DNA of 5,330 bases, taken from assembly GCA_031260765.1 (NCBI GenBank), contig JAISKX010000013.1, forward strand, positions 1 to 5,330, written 5' to 3'. Of this stretch, positions 1 through 5,161 are shown piece by piece. A program made the translations under genes and the position numbers. The notes under the pieces are model-generated. The model had not been told where the DNA came from. It worked only from the letters and a program-made list of their open reading frames with translations, and did not search any database. Every line of letters starts with the position of its first letter. The first letter of the stretch is position 1. This stretch comes from Endomicrobium sp. (GTDB lineage: Bacteria > Elusimicrobiota > Endomicrobiia > Endomicrobiales > Endomicrobiaceae).

Positions 1-688
1 CAGCCTCTACAAGCAAATTGCCTTCGCCTCTTATATGAGTTGTAATCGGAATGCCTTGACCGCGCAAAGGTTCTAAAACTTTTATAAAAGTTTTATGGTC
101 ATATAGAATTTCCGGCATATAGGCTATGCCCATTGATATTCCAAAAGCCCCGTTTTGTAAAGCATCTTCAATATATTTATGAGCAAGGCGGATTTCTTCA
201 TCGCCGAGTTGATTGGCAAAACCGTTGACAGCCATACGCAAAGTTCCATTTCCCATAAGCATACCGAAATTGATAGGGAGTTTTTCTTTTTCAACAACGG
301 CAAGATAATCGCCGAAAGTTTCAAAAATTTTGTCTTGCGGTATTATGCCCGCTATTGGTTTTATATATTTGAGGATTTCATCTTTATATTTTAACGGCAA
401 AGGAGCCGCGCTTAACCCGCAATTGCCGTTGATTGTTGTAGTAATGCCTTGTCTAATTTGAATTTCGCCGTAATAGGGATTAAAAACAAAAGCGTCTTCA
501 TGCCTGTGCATATCTATAAAGCCGGGCGTTACAAATTGTCCCGCCGCATCAATAACGCGGCTCGCTTCTTCCTTTATAATAGGCGCGATTTTAGATATTT
601 TCCCTTTTAACAGCGCAATATCGGCATTAAACGGTTCTTTGCCGTTTCCATCAACTATTATTCCATTCTTAATCAATAAATCAAACAT
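1..688 (-). CDS. D-aminoacylase-type amidohydrolase (N-acyl-D-amino-acid deacylase family), N-terminal 229 residues, 3' end outside window
   Basis: Seen: ATG at 688-686 preceded by the ribosome binding site AGGAGGG (700-694, 5-base spacing). The frame stays open for 229 codons to the window edge, so the C-terminal half or more is missing. The start MFDLLIKNGIIVDG is the typical first beta-sandwich strand of amidohydrolases. Next come VTPGFIDMHRHED with the metal-binding H61 and H63, then NGNCGLSAAP with C90, a GNGTLRMAV motif near residues 146-154, GAFGISMGIAY near 180-190, and TTHIRGEGN with H218. Family knowledge: D-aminoacylase of Alcaligenes binds zinc through HxH, a Cys in a GNCG motif and a later His in THxRxE; spacing here is nearly the same. 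Such enzymes release D-amino acids from N-acyl-D-amino acids in the cytoplasm. Inference: it works with the divergent PLP enzyme/RidA/symporter operon. Acyl group and amino acid specificity cannot be read; D-hydantoinase-like or other Amidohydro_3 activities remain possible. Confidence 0.88.
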   Translation of the reverse strand, partial: MFDLLIKNGIIVDGNGKEPFNADIALLKGKISKIAPIIKEEASRVIDAAGQFVTPGFIDMHRHEDAFVFNPYYGEIQIRQGITTTINGNCGLSAAPLPLKYKDEILKYIKPIAGIIPQDKIFETFGDYLAVVEKEKLPINFGMLMGNGTLRMAVNGFANQLGDEEIRLAHKYIEDALQNGAFGISMGIAYMPEILYDHKTFIKVLEPLRGQGIPITTHIRGEGNLLVEA

Positions 689-714
689 AAAATCCCTCCT
701 TTAAATTTTGGCGG

Positions 715-743
715 ATATTACTAAATTCCTTTATAAAAGACAA
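715..743 (-). promoter_or_regulatory. Promoter of the amidohydrolase gene
   Basis: On the minus strand, -35 TTGTCT (743-738), a 17-base spacer and -10 TAATAT (720-715) give a good sigma70-type promoter. The start of transcription would fall near 708, leaving a leader of about 20 bases that holds the AGGAGGG site. The -35 lies only 12 bases from the -35 of the opposite promoter, so the two polymerases, or one regulator bound between them, could affect both units. Confidence 0.65.
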
Positions 744-755
744 AAAAAATGATAG

Positions 756-783
756 TTGACTTAAATTTTTAGATTTATATAAT
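756..783 (+). promoter_or_regulatory. Promoter of the SelA-like/RidA/symporter operon, placed for a leaderless mRNA
   Basis: TTGACT (756-761), a 16-base spacer and a perfect TATAAT (778-783). The -10 ends 6 bases before the ATG at 790, so the predicted transcription start falls on or next to the A of the start codon. No Shine-Dalgarno sequence lies between the -10 and the ATG. Confidence 0.75.
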
Positions 784-789
784 ACGGGC

Positions 790-1959
790 ATGGACATATA
801 TAAAGAACTCAATATCAGCCCAATTATAAACGCCGCCGGAACTTATACAGTGCTCGGCGGTTCTTGCATGAATGAGGAAACTTTAAGCGCTATGAATAGC
901 GCAGCCCGCCATTTTGTTCCTTTGCGCGATTTTCAAAAAGCCGCTCATAGCGCAATAGCAAAACTCACAAAAAATGAAGCCGCTTATATAAGCAACGGCG
1001 CCGCCACAGGATTATATCTCGCTATAGCCGCCTGTATAGAAAGAAATCTTAATAAAAAATTCTATTATTTAAGCAAAAATCAAATCAGTTATTGCAATAT
1101 CGTGATGTTTAAGGCTCATCGCAATCCTTATGATTTGATAATTGAGAATCTCGGCGCTAATTATAAGGAATTGTCTTTCCCAAATATCATATTGCCTCCT
1201 ACTAAAGAAGATTTGGATAATGCCATAGACTGTTATACTGCGGCTATATATTTTGCTGTAAGCGCATGGACTGCTCCCGGCTTTTTATCTTTACAAGAAA
1301 CTCTTGAAGTTGCCAAAAAGCGCAATGTCCCTGTTATTGTTGACGCCGCCGCTCAACTTCCGCCTGTGGAAAATCTTTGGAAATTCTCTAAAATGGGAGC
1401 GTCGGCAGTTCTTTTTAGCGGAGGAAAAGATTTGCGCGGTCCGCAAGCAAGCGGTCTTATGGTTGGAAGCAAAGATATTTTGGATAGAGTTGTCAGTATC
1501 GGATTTCCAAATTACGGCATAGGCAGAATGATGAAAGTTTGCAGGGAAGAAATTGCAGGTCTTTATGCAGCCGGTAAACAATATGTTAATATGGATCATA
1601 AAGCCCGCTATGATTGGTGCGAACGGCAAATTATTAAACTAAAAAACGCCTTTAAAAATAGCGGCGTTTTTGAAGTTAAAAGAACTTTTCCAAATGAGGC
1701 TGGACAACCCATAGCCCGCGCTTTTCTTGAAATTACAAATCACAAAATTACGCCGGAGTTTGTCCGCGATTTTTTGCTAAAAAACAAGCCTCCTATTTGT
1801 GCATATAGCGAAAATCTAAACGGCATTTATATCAATCCAATGTCGCTTAAAGAAGGCGAGACGGAAATTATCATAAAAAGATTGCAAGAATTATCTATAT
1901 ATAAGGGAGGAGGCAAAACAAATGGCAGAAAGCGCAAAGACAGTTCCGCAAGGAGCTAA
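790..1959 (+). CDS. SelA-like PLP-dependent enzyme (aminotransferase-fold, DgaE/ammonia-lyase-related family)
   Basis: 389 residues. The opening PIINAAGTYTVLGGS and the region around residues 61-80 (EAAYISNGAATGLYLAIAAC) match the COG1921/SelA-like group. Also present are an AHRNPYD segment (109-115), PVIVDAAAQLPP with the probable PLP-nitrogen contact Asp185, and FSGGKDLRGPQASG with the likely Schiff-base Lys213. Members include D-glucosaminate-6-phosphate ammonia lyase and poorly defined enzymes found with D-amino acid genes; true selenocysteine synthase is longer and has a different N-terminal domain, so selA is not the call. Start: the family N-terminus begins right here and no in-frame ATG, GTG or TTG lies between the TGA at 757-759 and 790. 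There is no ribosome binding site, consistent with a leaderless message. The last 38 bases overlap the next gene. Inference: beta-elimination or deamination of the D-amino acid made by the divergent amidohydrolase; racemase activity is an alternative. Confidence 0.88.
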   Translation: MDIYKELNISPIINAAGTYTVLGGSCMNEETLSAMNSAARHFVPLRDFQKAAHSAIAKLTKNEAAYISNGAATGLYLAIAACIERNLNKKFYYLSKNQISYCNIVMFKAHRNPYDLIIENLGANYKELSFPNIILPPTKEDLDNAIDCYTAAIYFAVSAWTAPGFLSLQETLEVAKKRNVPVIVDAAAQLPPVENLWKFSKMGASAVLFSGGKDLRGPQASGLMVGSKDILDRVVSIGFPNYGIGRMMKVCREEIAGLYAAGKQYVNMDHKARYDWCERQIIKLKNAFKNSGVFEVKRTFPNEAGQPIARAFLEITNHKITPEFVRDFLLKNKPPICAYSENLNGIYINPMSLKEGETEIIIKRLQELSIYKGGGKTNGRKRKDSSARS

Positions 1960-2314
1960 ACAACATAAGACAGCGGGTCCTTATTCGCCTGTTTTGGAAA
2001 TTAGTTGTTCTAAAATAATCGTCATATCGGGTCAAGTGGCGGTGGACTTTGACGGCAATATGATAGGCGATGATATAGAAACGCAAACCATATATACTTT
2101 GGAAAATTGTAAAAGAAATCTTGAAACTGCAAATTGCTCGCTTGCCGATGTGTTTAAAGTAAATATCTATATGGTGGATTTGGACGATTGGAACAAAATG
2201 AACAAAATCTATACGCAGATATTGCCCGAGCCGCGCCCTGTGCGCACGGCAATACAAGCGAAATTGCTGCCGGGCGTGCTTATAGAAATAGAGATGTGGG
2301 CTGCAAAAAAATAG
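1922..2314 (+). CDS. RidA-family (YjgF/UK114) enamine/imine deaminase
   Basis: 130 residues, the usual family length. Seen: GPYSPVLE (19-26), SGQVAVDFDGNMIGD (36-50), DVFKVNIYMVDLDDW (76-90) and PRPVRTAIQAKLLPG (104-118) followed by IEIEM. Arg108 in the PVRTA motif and Glu122 in IEIE align with the catalytic Arg105 and Glu120 of E. coli RidA; the stretch between them is one residue shorter than in E. coli. The family works in the cytoplasm as a small trimer that hydrolyses 2-aminoacrylate and other enamine/imine products of PLP enzymes to 2-keto acids and ammonia. The ATG at 1922 has an excellent ribosome binding site (GGGAGGAGG, 1904-1912) located inside the upstream gene. The 38-base overlap with that gene suggests coupled synthesis of the PLP enzyme and the enzyme that clears its product. 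Other RidA subfamilies with unknown substrates cannot be excluded. Confidence 0.95.
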   Translation: MAESAKTVPQGAKQHKTAGPYSPVLEISCSKIIVISGQVAVDFDGNMIGDDIETQTIYTLENCKRNLETANCSLADVFKVNIYMVDLDDWNKMNKIYTQILPEPRPVRTAIQAKLLPGVLIEIEMWAAKK

Positions 2315-2326
2315 GCGAAAGCCTAT
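2311..2326 (+). other. 6-bp hairpin with GAAA tetraloop at the RidA stop codon
   Basis: ATAGGC (2311-2316), loop GAAA, GCCTAT (2321-2326). The stem includes the TAG stop codon. A GNRA tetraloop makes it stable for its size, but no U-tract follows. It may be an RNA processing or 3'-end stabilising element between ridA-like and symporter messages. Confidence 0.5.
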
Positions 2327-2341
2327 GTTTATAAATAAAAA

Positions 2342-2354
2342 GGGGGCATACCCC
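2342..2354 (+). other. Short G4/C4 hairpin just upstream of the symporter ribosome binding site
   Basis: GGGG (2342-2345), loop GCATA, CCCC (2350 onward: 2351-2354). It ends 6 bases before the AGGAGGG site of the symporter gene. It could modestly affect access of ribosomes or mRNA stability. A 4-bp stem is weak evidence. Confidence 0.3.
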
Positions 2355-2371
2355 AAAACAAGGAGGGTTTT

Positions 2372-3874
2372 ATGTTAGGAAATATGCATGCTGGATTCTT
2401 TATCGGCGGATTCATTGTCTATATCGGGATAATGATTCTTATCGGGTATTTTGCCTCAAAAGGTAAATCTGACGGTAAAAATTATCTTACAGGCGGAGCG
2501 AAGTTGCCGTTTTATCTGATTTTTGCCACTATGGCGGCGACTTTCATCGGAACAGGTTCGGCAATCGGGGCGACGGCAAACGGGTTTAGGGCGGGGTGGT
2601 ATGGTTCCGCTTATGGGCTTGGCGCGGCGGCAGGTCTATTTTTGCTCGCTTATTGCGTCACAAAAGTAAAACCCCGTCAAAAAGGTTTTATCACTATGTG
2701 CGAAGAAGCGCAATTTTGTTTTGACGGCAGCAAGGAAATGAGAATTGTTATGAGCTTTATGATGTTCTTTGTAGAAATTATATGGCTTGGAAATCACATG
2801 AACGGCGGCGCGACTTTCTTAGGCTATATCACAGGACTTGATTTGCTCACATCTAAAATTTTAGTTGTATTGGGGTTTGGCATCTATGTTGTTATAGGCG
2901 GCTATCTTGCCGTAGTGTGGACAGACCTGATACAATTAATTCTCATTTTGGTAGGCTTTGTCGTAATTGCTATTGTCGCTATTCCTATTGCAGGCGGCTG
3001 GGATGCTATTAGCGCCGCTTATACTTCCGCAGGCAACGAAGGCGCTTTGAGTTTTTACGGTATAAAAAATGTCGGATTTTTTGGGCTATTCGCTTTACTA
3101 TTTGGAATTTTTATACCCGCTCTCGGCACTCCTACTTATCGTATGAGAGTCTATACGGCAAAAGACGAAAAAACTGGTCTCAATGCCATCAATAGAACAG
3201 CCATTTTGCTTTTGATTTTCTCGCTTTTGCCCGCTTTAATCGGTATGGCGGCTTTCACAATCGCCACACAAAACGGAGCGGCGGCAATTTTGGCAAGACC
3301 AGACTTTGCTTATGCTTATCTTGCTACTGTGGTATTAGGACCTGTGCTTGGACTATTTTTTATGATAGCCGGTCTTTCAGCCACTTTATCTTCAGGCGAC
3401 TCAGATGCAATAGCAGGAGTGACAATTCTTATTCAAGACATTTACCCCGTATTTGCTAAAAAGGCTTTGCCTGAAAAAGATGTTAAGCGTTGGTCAAGAT
3501 GGGCTGTTGTCGTCACGCTTTTATGCGCTTTTGTATTGACGCTTTTCGCAAAAGACATTATGAGTTATATATTAAATGTTCTCGGCTCTTTTGTTCCCGG
3601 CGTATCTGTGGCTATGTTCTTGGGCGTGGCATGGAAGAGAGTTACTTGGCAAGGCGGACTTGCGGCAATTTTTTCTGGAACGCTTTTTGGAGTGTTTTAT
3701 CTATTGGTTCCTCCATTTCAAGCCTATTTCAAAGCCATTTTCACCGCTCCAGCGATACCTGCCACAATAGTTTCTTTGGTTTTTGCAATCATAATTTCTC
3801 TATCAACAAAGAAACCGGTTATGACAGAATCGGAAAAAATAGCGGCAGTAGAAGCGGCGAGAGTTTCATACTAA
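2372..3874 (+). CDS. Sodium:solute symporter (SSS family), substrate unknown
   Basis: 500 residues, normal SSS length, very hydrophobic, with about 13 likely membrane segments and a short charged C-terminal tail (from about 478). Seen: a first helix ending in IGYFASKGKSDGKNYLTGG, the conserved ATFIGTGSAIGATANGFRAG (56-75), the SSS signature GGYLAVVWTDLIQ (176-188), YRMRVYTAKDEKTG (256-269), and SATLSSGDSDAIAG (336-349), the segment that in SSS proteins contributes Ser/Thr ligands to the Na2 sodium site. The ATG at 2372 follows AGGAGGG (2361-2367). The gene is 57 bases after the RidA stop codon with only small hairpins between, so it probably belongs to the same operon. Family knowledge: Na+-coupled uptake across the cytoplasmic membrane of sugars, amino acids, carboxylates or sialic acid. 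Inference from context: it imports the substrate of this locus, such as an N-acyl-D-amino acid or a D-amino acid. Confidence 0.93.
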   Translation: MLGNMHAGFFIGGFIVYIGIMILIGYFASKGKSDGKNYLTGGAKLPFYLIFATMAATFIGTGSAIGATANGFRAGWYGSAYGLGAAAGLFLLAYCVTKVKPRQKGFITMCEEAQFCFDGSKEMRIVMSFMMFFVEIIWLGNHMNGGATFLGYITGLDLLTSKILVVLGFGIYVVIGGYLAVVWTDLIQLILILVGFVVIAIVAIPIAGGWDAISAAYTSAGNEGALSFYGIKNVGFFGLFALLFGIFIPALGTPTYRMRVYTAKDEKTGLNAINRTAILLLIFSLLPALIGMAAFTIATQNGAAAILARPDFAYAYLATVVLGPVLGLFFMIAGLSATLSSGDSDAIAGVTILIQDIYPVFAKKALPEKDVKRWSRWAVVVTLLCAFVLTLFAKDIMSYILNVLGSFVPGVSVAMFLGVAWKRVTWQGGLAAIFSGTLFGVFYLLVPPFQAYFKAIFTAPAIPATIVSLVFAIIISLSTKKPVMTESEKIAAVEAARVSY

Positions 3875-3890
3875 GTTATTGAAGCAAGAT

Positions 3891-3923
3891 TCCCCCTTAT
3901 CGCAATCACAGCGATAAGGGGGA
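3891..3923. other. 13-bp perfect inverted repeat after the symporter gene, no U-tract
   Basis: TCCCCCTTATCGC (3891-3903), a 7-base loop and GCGATAAGGGGGA (3911-3923), starting 17 bases after the symporter stop. It is a very stable stem, but neither strand has a run of T after it, so it is not a standard intrinsic terminator. It may protect the 3' end of the operon mRNA or act with the second hairpin downstream. The gap 3924-3987 holds nothing else that I can support. Confidence 0.65.
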
Positions 3924-3987
3924 GACGATTAAACGGATTCTTGACAGAGATATTCAGAAATGACGGAGGAAGGAAACAATATAAATT

Positions 3988-4026
3988 AAAAAGCCGCTCC
4001 TTGTAAAAACAAGGAGCGGCTTTTTT
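3988..4026. terminator. Bidirectional intrinsic terminator between the symporter operon and tRNA-fMet
   Basis: Stem GCCGCTCCTTG (3993-4003) and CAAGGAGCGGC (4010-4020), 11 bp perfect, 6-base loop. It is followed by TTTTTT (4021-4026) and preceded by AAAAA (3988-3992), which gives a U-tract in either direction. It ends plus-strand transcription of the catabolic operon and minus-strand transcription of the tRNA, whose CCA end is at 4030. Confidence 0.93.
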
Positions 4027-4106
<80 letters not shown>

Positions 4107-4114
4107 ATTAAAAT

Positions 4115-4145
4115 GGGAGACCCTTGCAAAAGCAATAAGTCTCCC
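4115..4145 (-). terminator. Hairpin after rpsI, probable weak terminator or processing site
   Basis: GGGAGAC (4115-4121) pairs with GTCTCCC (4139-4145), with an inner TTGC/GCAA stem (4124-4127, 4132-4135). On the minus strand it is followed by ATTTTAAT, a broken U-tract, 8 bases before the tRNA. It could end the rplM-rpsI message, let part of it read through into the tRNA, or guide processing of a joint transcript. Confidence 0.6.
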
Positions 4146-4149
4146 GCAA

Positions 4150-4178
4150 ATTGTATACATATTTGAGAAATAACACAA
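4150..4178 (-). promoter_or_regulatory. Possible promoter for tRNA-fMet
   Basis: Minus strand: TTGTGT (4178-4173), a 17-base spacer and TACAAT (4155-4150). The -10 is 5 of 6 to consensus, the -35 only 3 of 6. It lies in the rpsI-tRNA gap; a transcript would start near 4143-4144, at the first G residues of the hairpin described above. The alternative is transcription of the tRNA by readthrough from rpsI. Confidence 0.4.
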
Positions 4179-4181
4179 AGT

Positions 4182-4577
4182 CTAACGCTTTGAGAATTGG
4201 AAGCGTTTTCTGGCTTTAGGTCTGCCTGGTTTCTTTCTTTCTACCATTCTGGAATCTCTTGTTAAAAGCCCTGCTTTCCTTAAAGCAACCTTTGACCCCT
4301 CATTGAGAGTCAAAATCGTCCTCGCCAAACTGTGGCTAACAGCTCCAGCCTGACCGCTTATTCCGCCGCCTCTTACATTCACATAAAAATCATAATCTTT
4401 AACGCCTACCCAAATTTCCAAAGGTTTTAAAGCTATTTTTTTATGTCTTTCAAGACCGTGAAAATACTCTTCCACAGTTTTATCATTGATAATGACTTTC
4501 CCGCTGCCGTCTGAAACATTTGTGCGGGCTATTGCATTTTTACGGCGGCCTACTTTAACATAATTTGAATTAACCAT
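4182..4577 (-). CDS. rpsI: 30S ribosomal protein S9 (uS9)
   Basis: 131 residues, normal bacterial length. Seen: the N-terminal YVKVGRRKNAIARTNV, the central YDFYVNVRGGGISGQAGAV and HSLARTIL region, the RKAGLLTRDSRMVERKKPG stretch, and the basic tail ending in RFQFSKR. In uS9 this C-terminal tail reaches the ribosomal P site and its last Arg contacts the initiator/P-site tRNA anticodon region. The ATG at 4577 shares one base with the TAA stop of rplM (TAATG), and the ribosome binding site GAGGTGG (4591-4585) lies inside the end of rplM at 7-base spacing, so translation is probably coupled. The initiator tRNA gene follows downstream on the same strand. Confidence 0.98.
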   Translation of the reverse strand: MVNSNYVKVGRRKNAIARTNVSDGSGKVIINDKTVEEYFHGLERHKKIALKPLEIWVGVKDYDFYVNVRGGGISGQAGAVSHSLARTILTLNEGSKVALRKAGLLTRDSRMVERKKPGRPKARKRFQFSKR

Positions 4578-5029
4578 TATTTTTCCACCTCTTCTTTGTG
4601 AACTTTCTTCTCGGCAAATTGGGCGCTATGTATATGAGCATCGCCTTGATATACTTTTAATCTTTTCAATTGCTTGTCGGCAAGTTTGTTTTTAGGAAGC
4701 ATGCCCTTTACAGCGGCAAAAAGCGCTTTTTCAGGCTGCTTTTCCATCAAAACTGAATACGGAGTATATCTTGCTCCGCTGGGATAGCCCGAATAGGTGA
4801 AATAAGTCTTTTGGTCAAGTTTTTTGCCTGTGAGAACGATTTTTTTCGCATTGATAATTACAACAAAATCGCCGCAATCTATATGATTTGTATAGATTAC
4901 TTTATTTTTTCCTCTTAAAATCTCGGCTATTTTCACAGCCAATCTTCCCAATACTTTGCCGTCGGCATCTATCAAATGCCATTTTCTCTCAATACTGTCA
5001 ATCTTAGGTAAATAAGTCTTTTTGTTCAT
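4577..5029 (-). CDS. rplM: 50S ribosomal protein L13 (uL13)
   Basis: 150 residues, slightly longer than the 142 of E. coli because of a charged C-terminal tail (EKKVHKEEVEK). Seen: KWHLIDADGKVLGRLAVKIA (16-35), ILRGKNKVIYTNHIDCGDFV (37-56), the KKIVLTGKKLDQKTYFTYSG region with YPSGARY after it, and AVKGMLPKNKL (107-117) followed by LKVYQGDAHIH. All are uL13 landmarks. It is an early-assembling protein of the large subunit that binds 23S rRNA. First gene of the rplM-rpsI operon. The start has a modest AAGG site 5 bases upstream (5038-5035), with AGGA a little further back. Its leader is about 100 bases long; r-protein autoregulation through such leaders is known in this operon, but I cannot recognise a known L13 leader motif here. 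Confidence 0.98.
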   Translation of the reverse strand: MNKKTYLPKIDSIERKWHLIDADGKVLGRLAVKIAEILRGKNKVIYTNHIDCGDFVVIINAKKIVLTGKKLDQKTYFTYSGYPSGARYTPYSVLMEKQPEKALFAAVKGMLPKNKLADKQLKRLKVYQGDAHIHSAQFAEKKVHKEEVEK

Positions 5030-5127
5030 TTTAGCCTTGTCCTATTAATTTTTTATTTTTTGTTTGATTTGATGTAAAAAGGTGAAATACAGCGGGGCAG
5101 CTGAAGACACAATTTTTAGACCAACGA
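5030..5127 (-). other. Predicted 5' leader of the rplM-rpsI message
   Basis: About 98 bases between the expected transcription start (near 5127) and the rplM ATG. The distal half is very A-rich in the RNA and probably unstructured near the ribosome binding site. The only clear stem is CAGC (5103-5100 in RNA order) with GCTG (5093-5090), a 4-bp hairpin with a 6-base loop. No known regulator-binding motif recognised. Confidence 0.4.
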
Positions 5128-5133
5128 GCGGCT

Positions 5134-5161
5134 ATTATACTTATTTTGAGTATAAAAGCAA
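5134..5161 (-). promoter_or_regulatory. Promoter of the rplM-rpsI operon
   Basis: Minus strand: -35 TTGCTT (5161-5156), 16-base spacer, perfect -10 TATAAT (5139-5134). It fits the strong promoter expected for ribosomal protein genes and gives a leader of about 100 bases. Confidence 0.75.
5135..5155. repeat. 7-bp inverted repeat over the rplM promoter spacer and -10
   Basis: TTATACT (5135-5141), 7-base spacer, AGTATAA (5149-5155). It fills the region between the -35 and the -10 and includes most of the -10. The size and symmetry would suit a dimeric repressor, but part of the symmetry is forced by the -10 sequence, so it may be chance. Confidence 0.4.

Noticed and set aside
124..394. Short frames on both strands inside the amidohydrolase gene
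   Set aside because: Overlapped by a continuous frame with clear amidohydrolase motifs and a strong ribosome binding site.
790..1959. Naming the PLP enzyme selA (selenocysteine synthase)
   Set aside because: It is shorter than bacterial SelA, lacks the usual N-terminal domain, and sits with D-amino acid genes rather than selB or a tRNA-Sec. The SelA-like ammonia-lyase group fits better.
1895..2356. 153-codon minus-strand frame opposite the RidA gene
   Set aside because: Antisense shadow of a clearly recognised RidA gene; no promoter or ribosome binding site of its own seen.
3490..3882. Alternative plus-strand frames inside the symporter gene
   Set aside because: Cysteine- and arginine-rich frameshifted reading of the symporter; no independent signals.
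3941..3989. TTGACA at 3941 and a 9-codon frame (ATG 3960 to TAA 3989) between the two hairpins
   Set aside because: No -10 box at the right distance from the TTGACA, and the tiny frame runs into the terminator stem with nothing to support translation.
5030..5127. A known L13 autoregulatory leader RNA
   Set aside because: Position fits, but only a 4-bp stem is visible and I cannot match the known motif from sequence alone.
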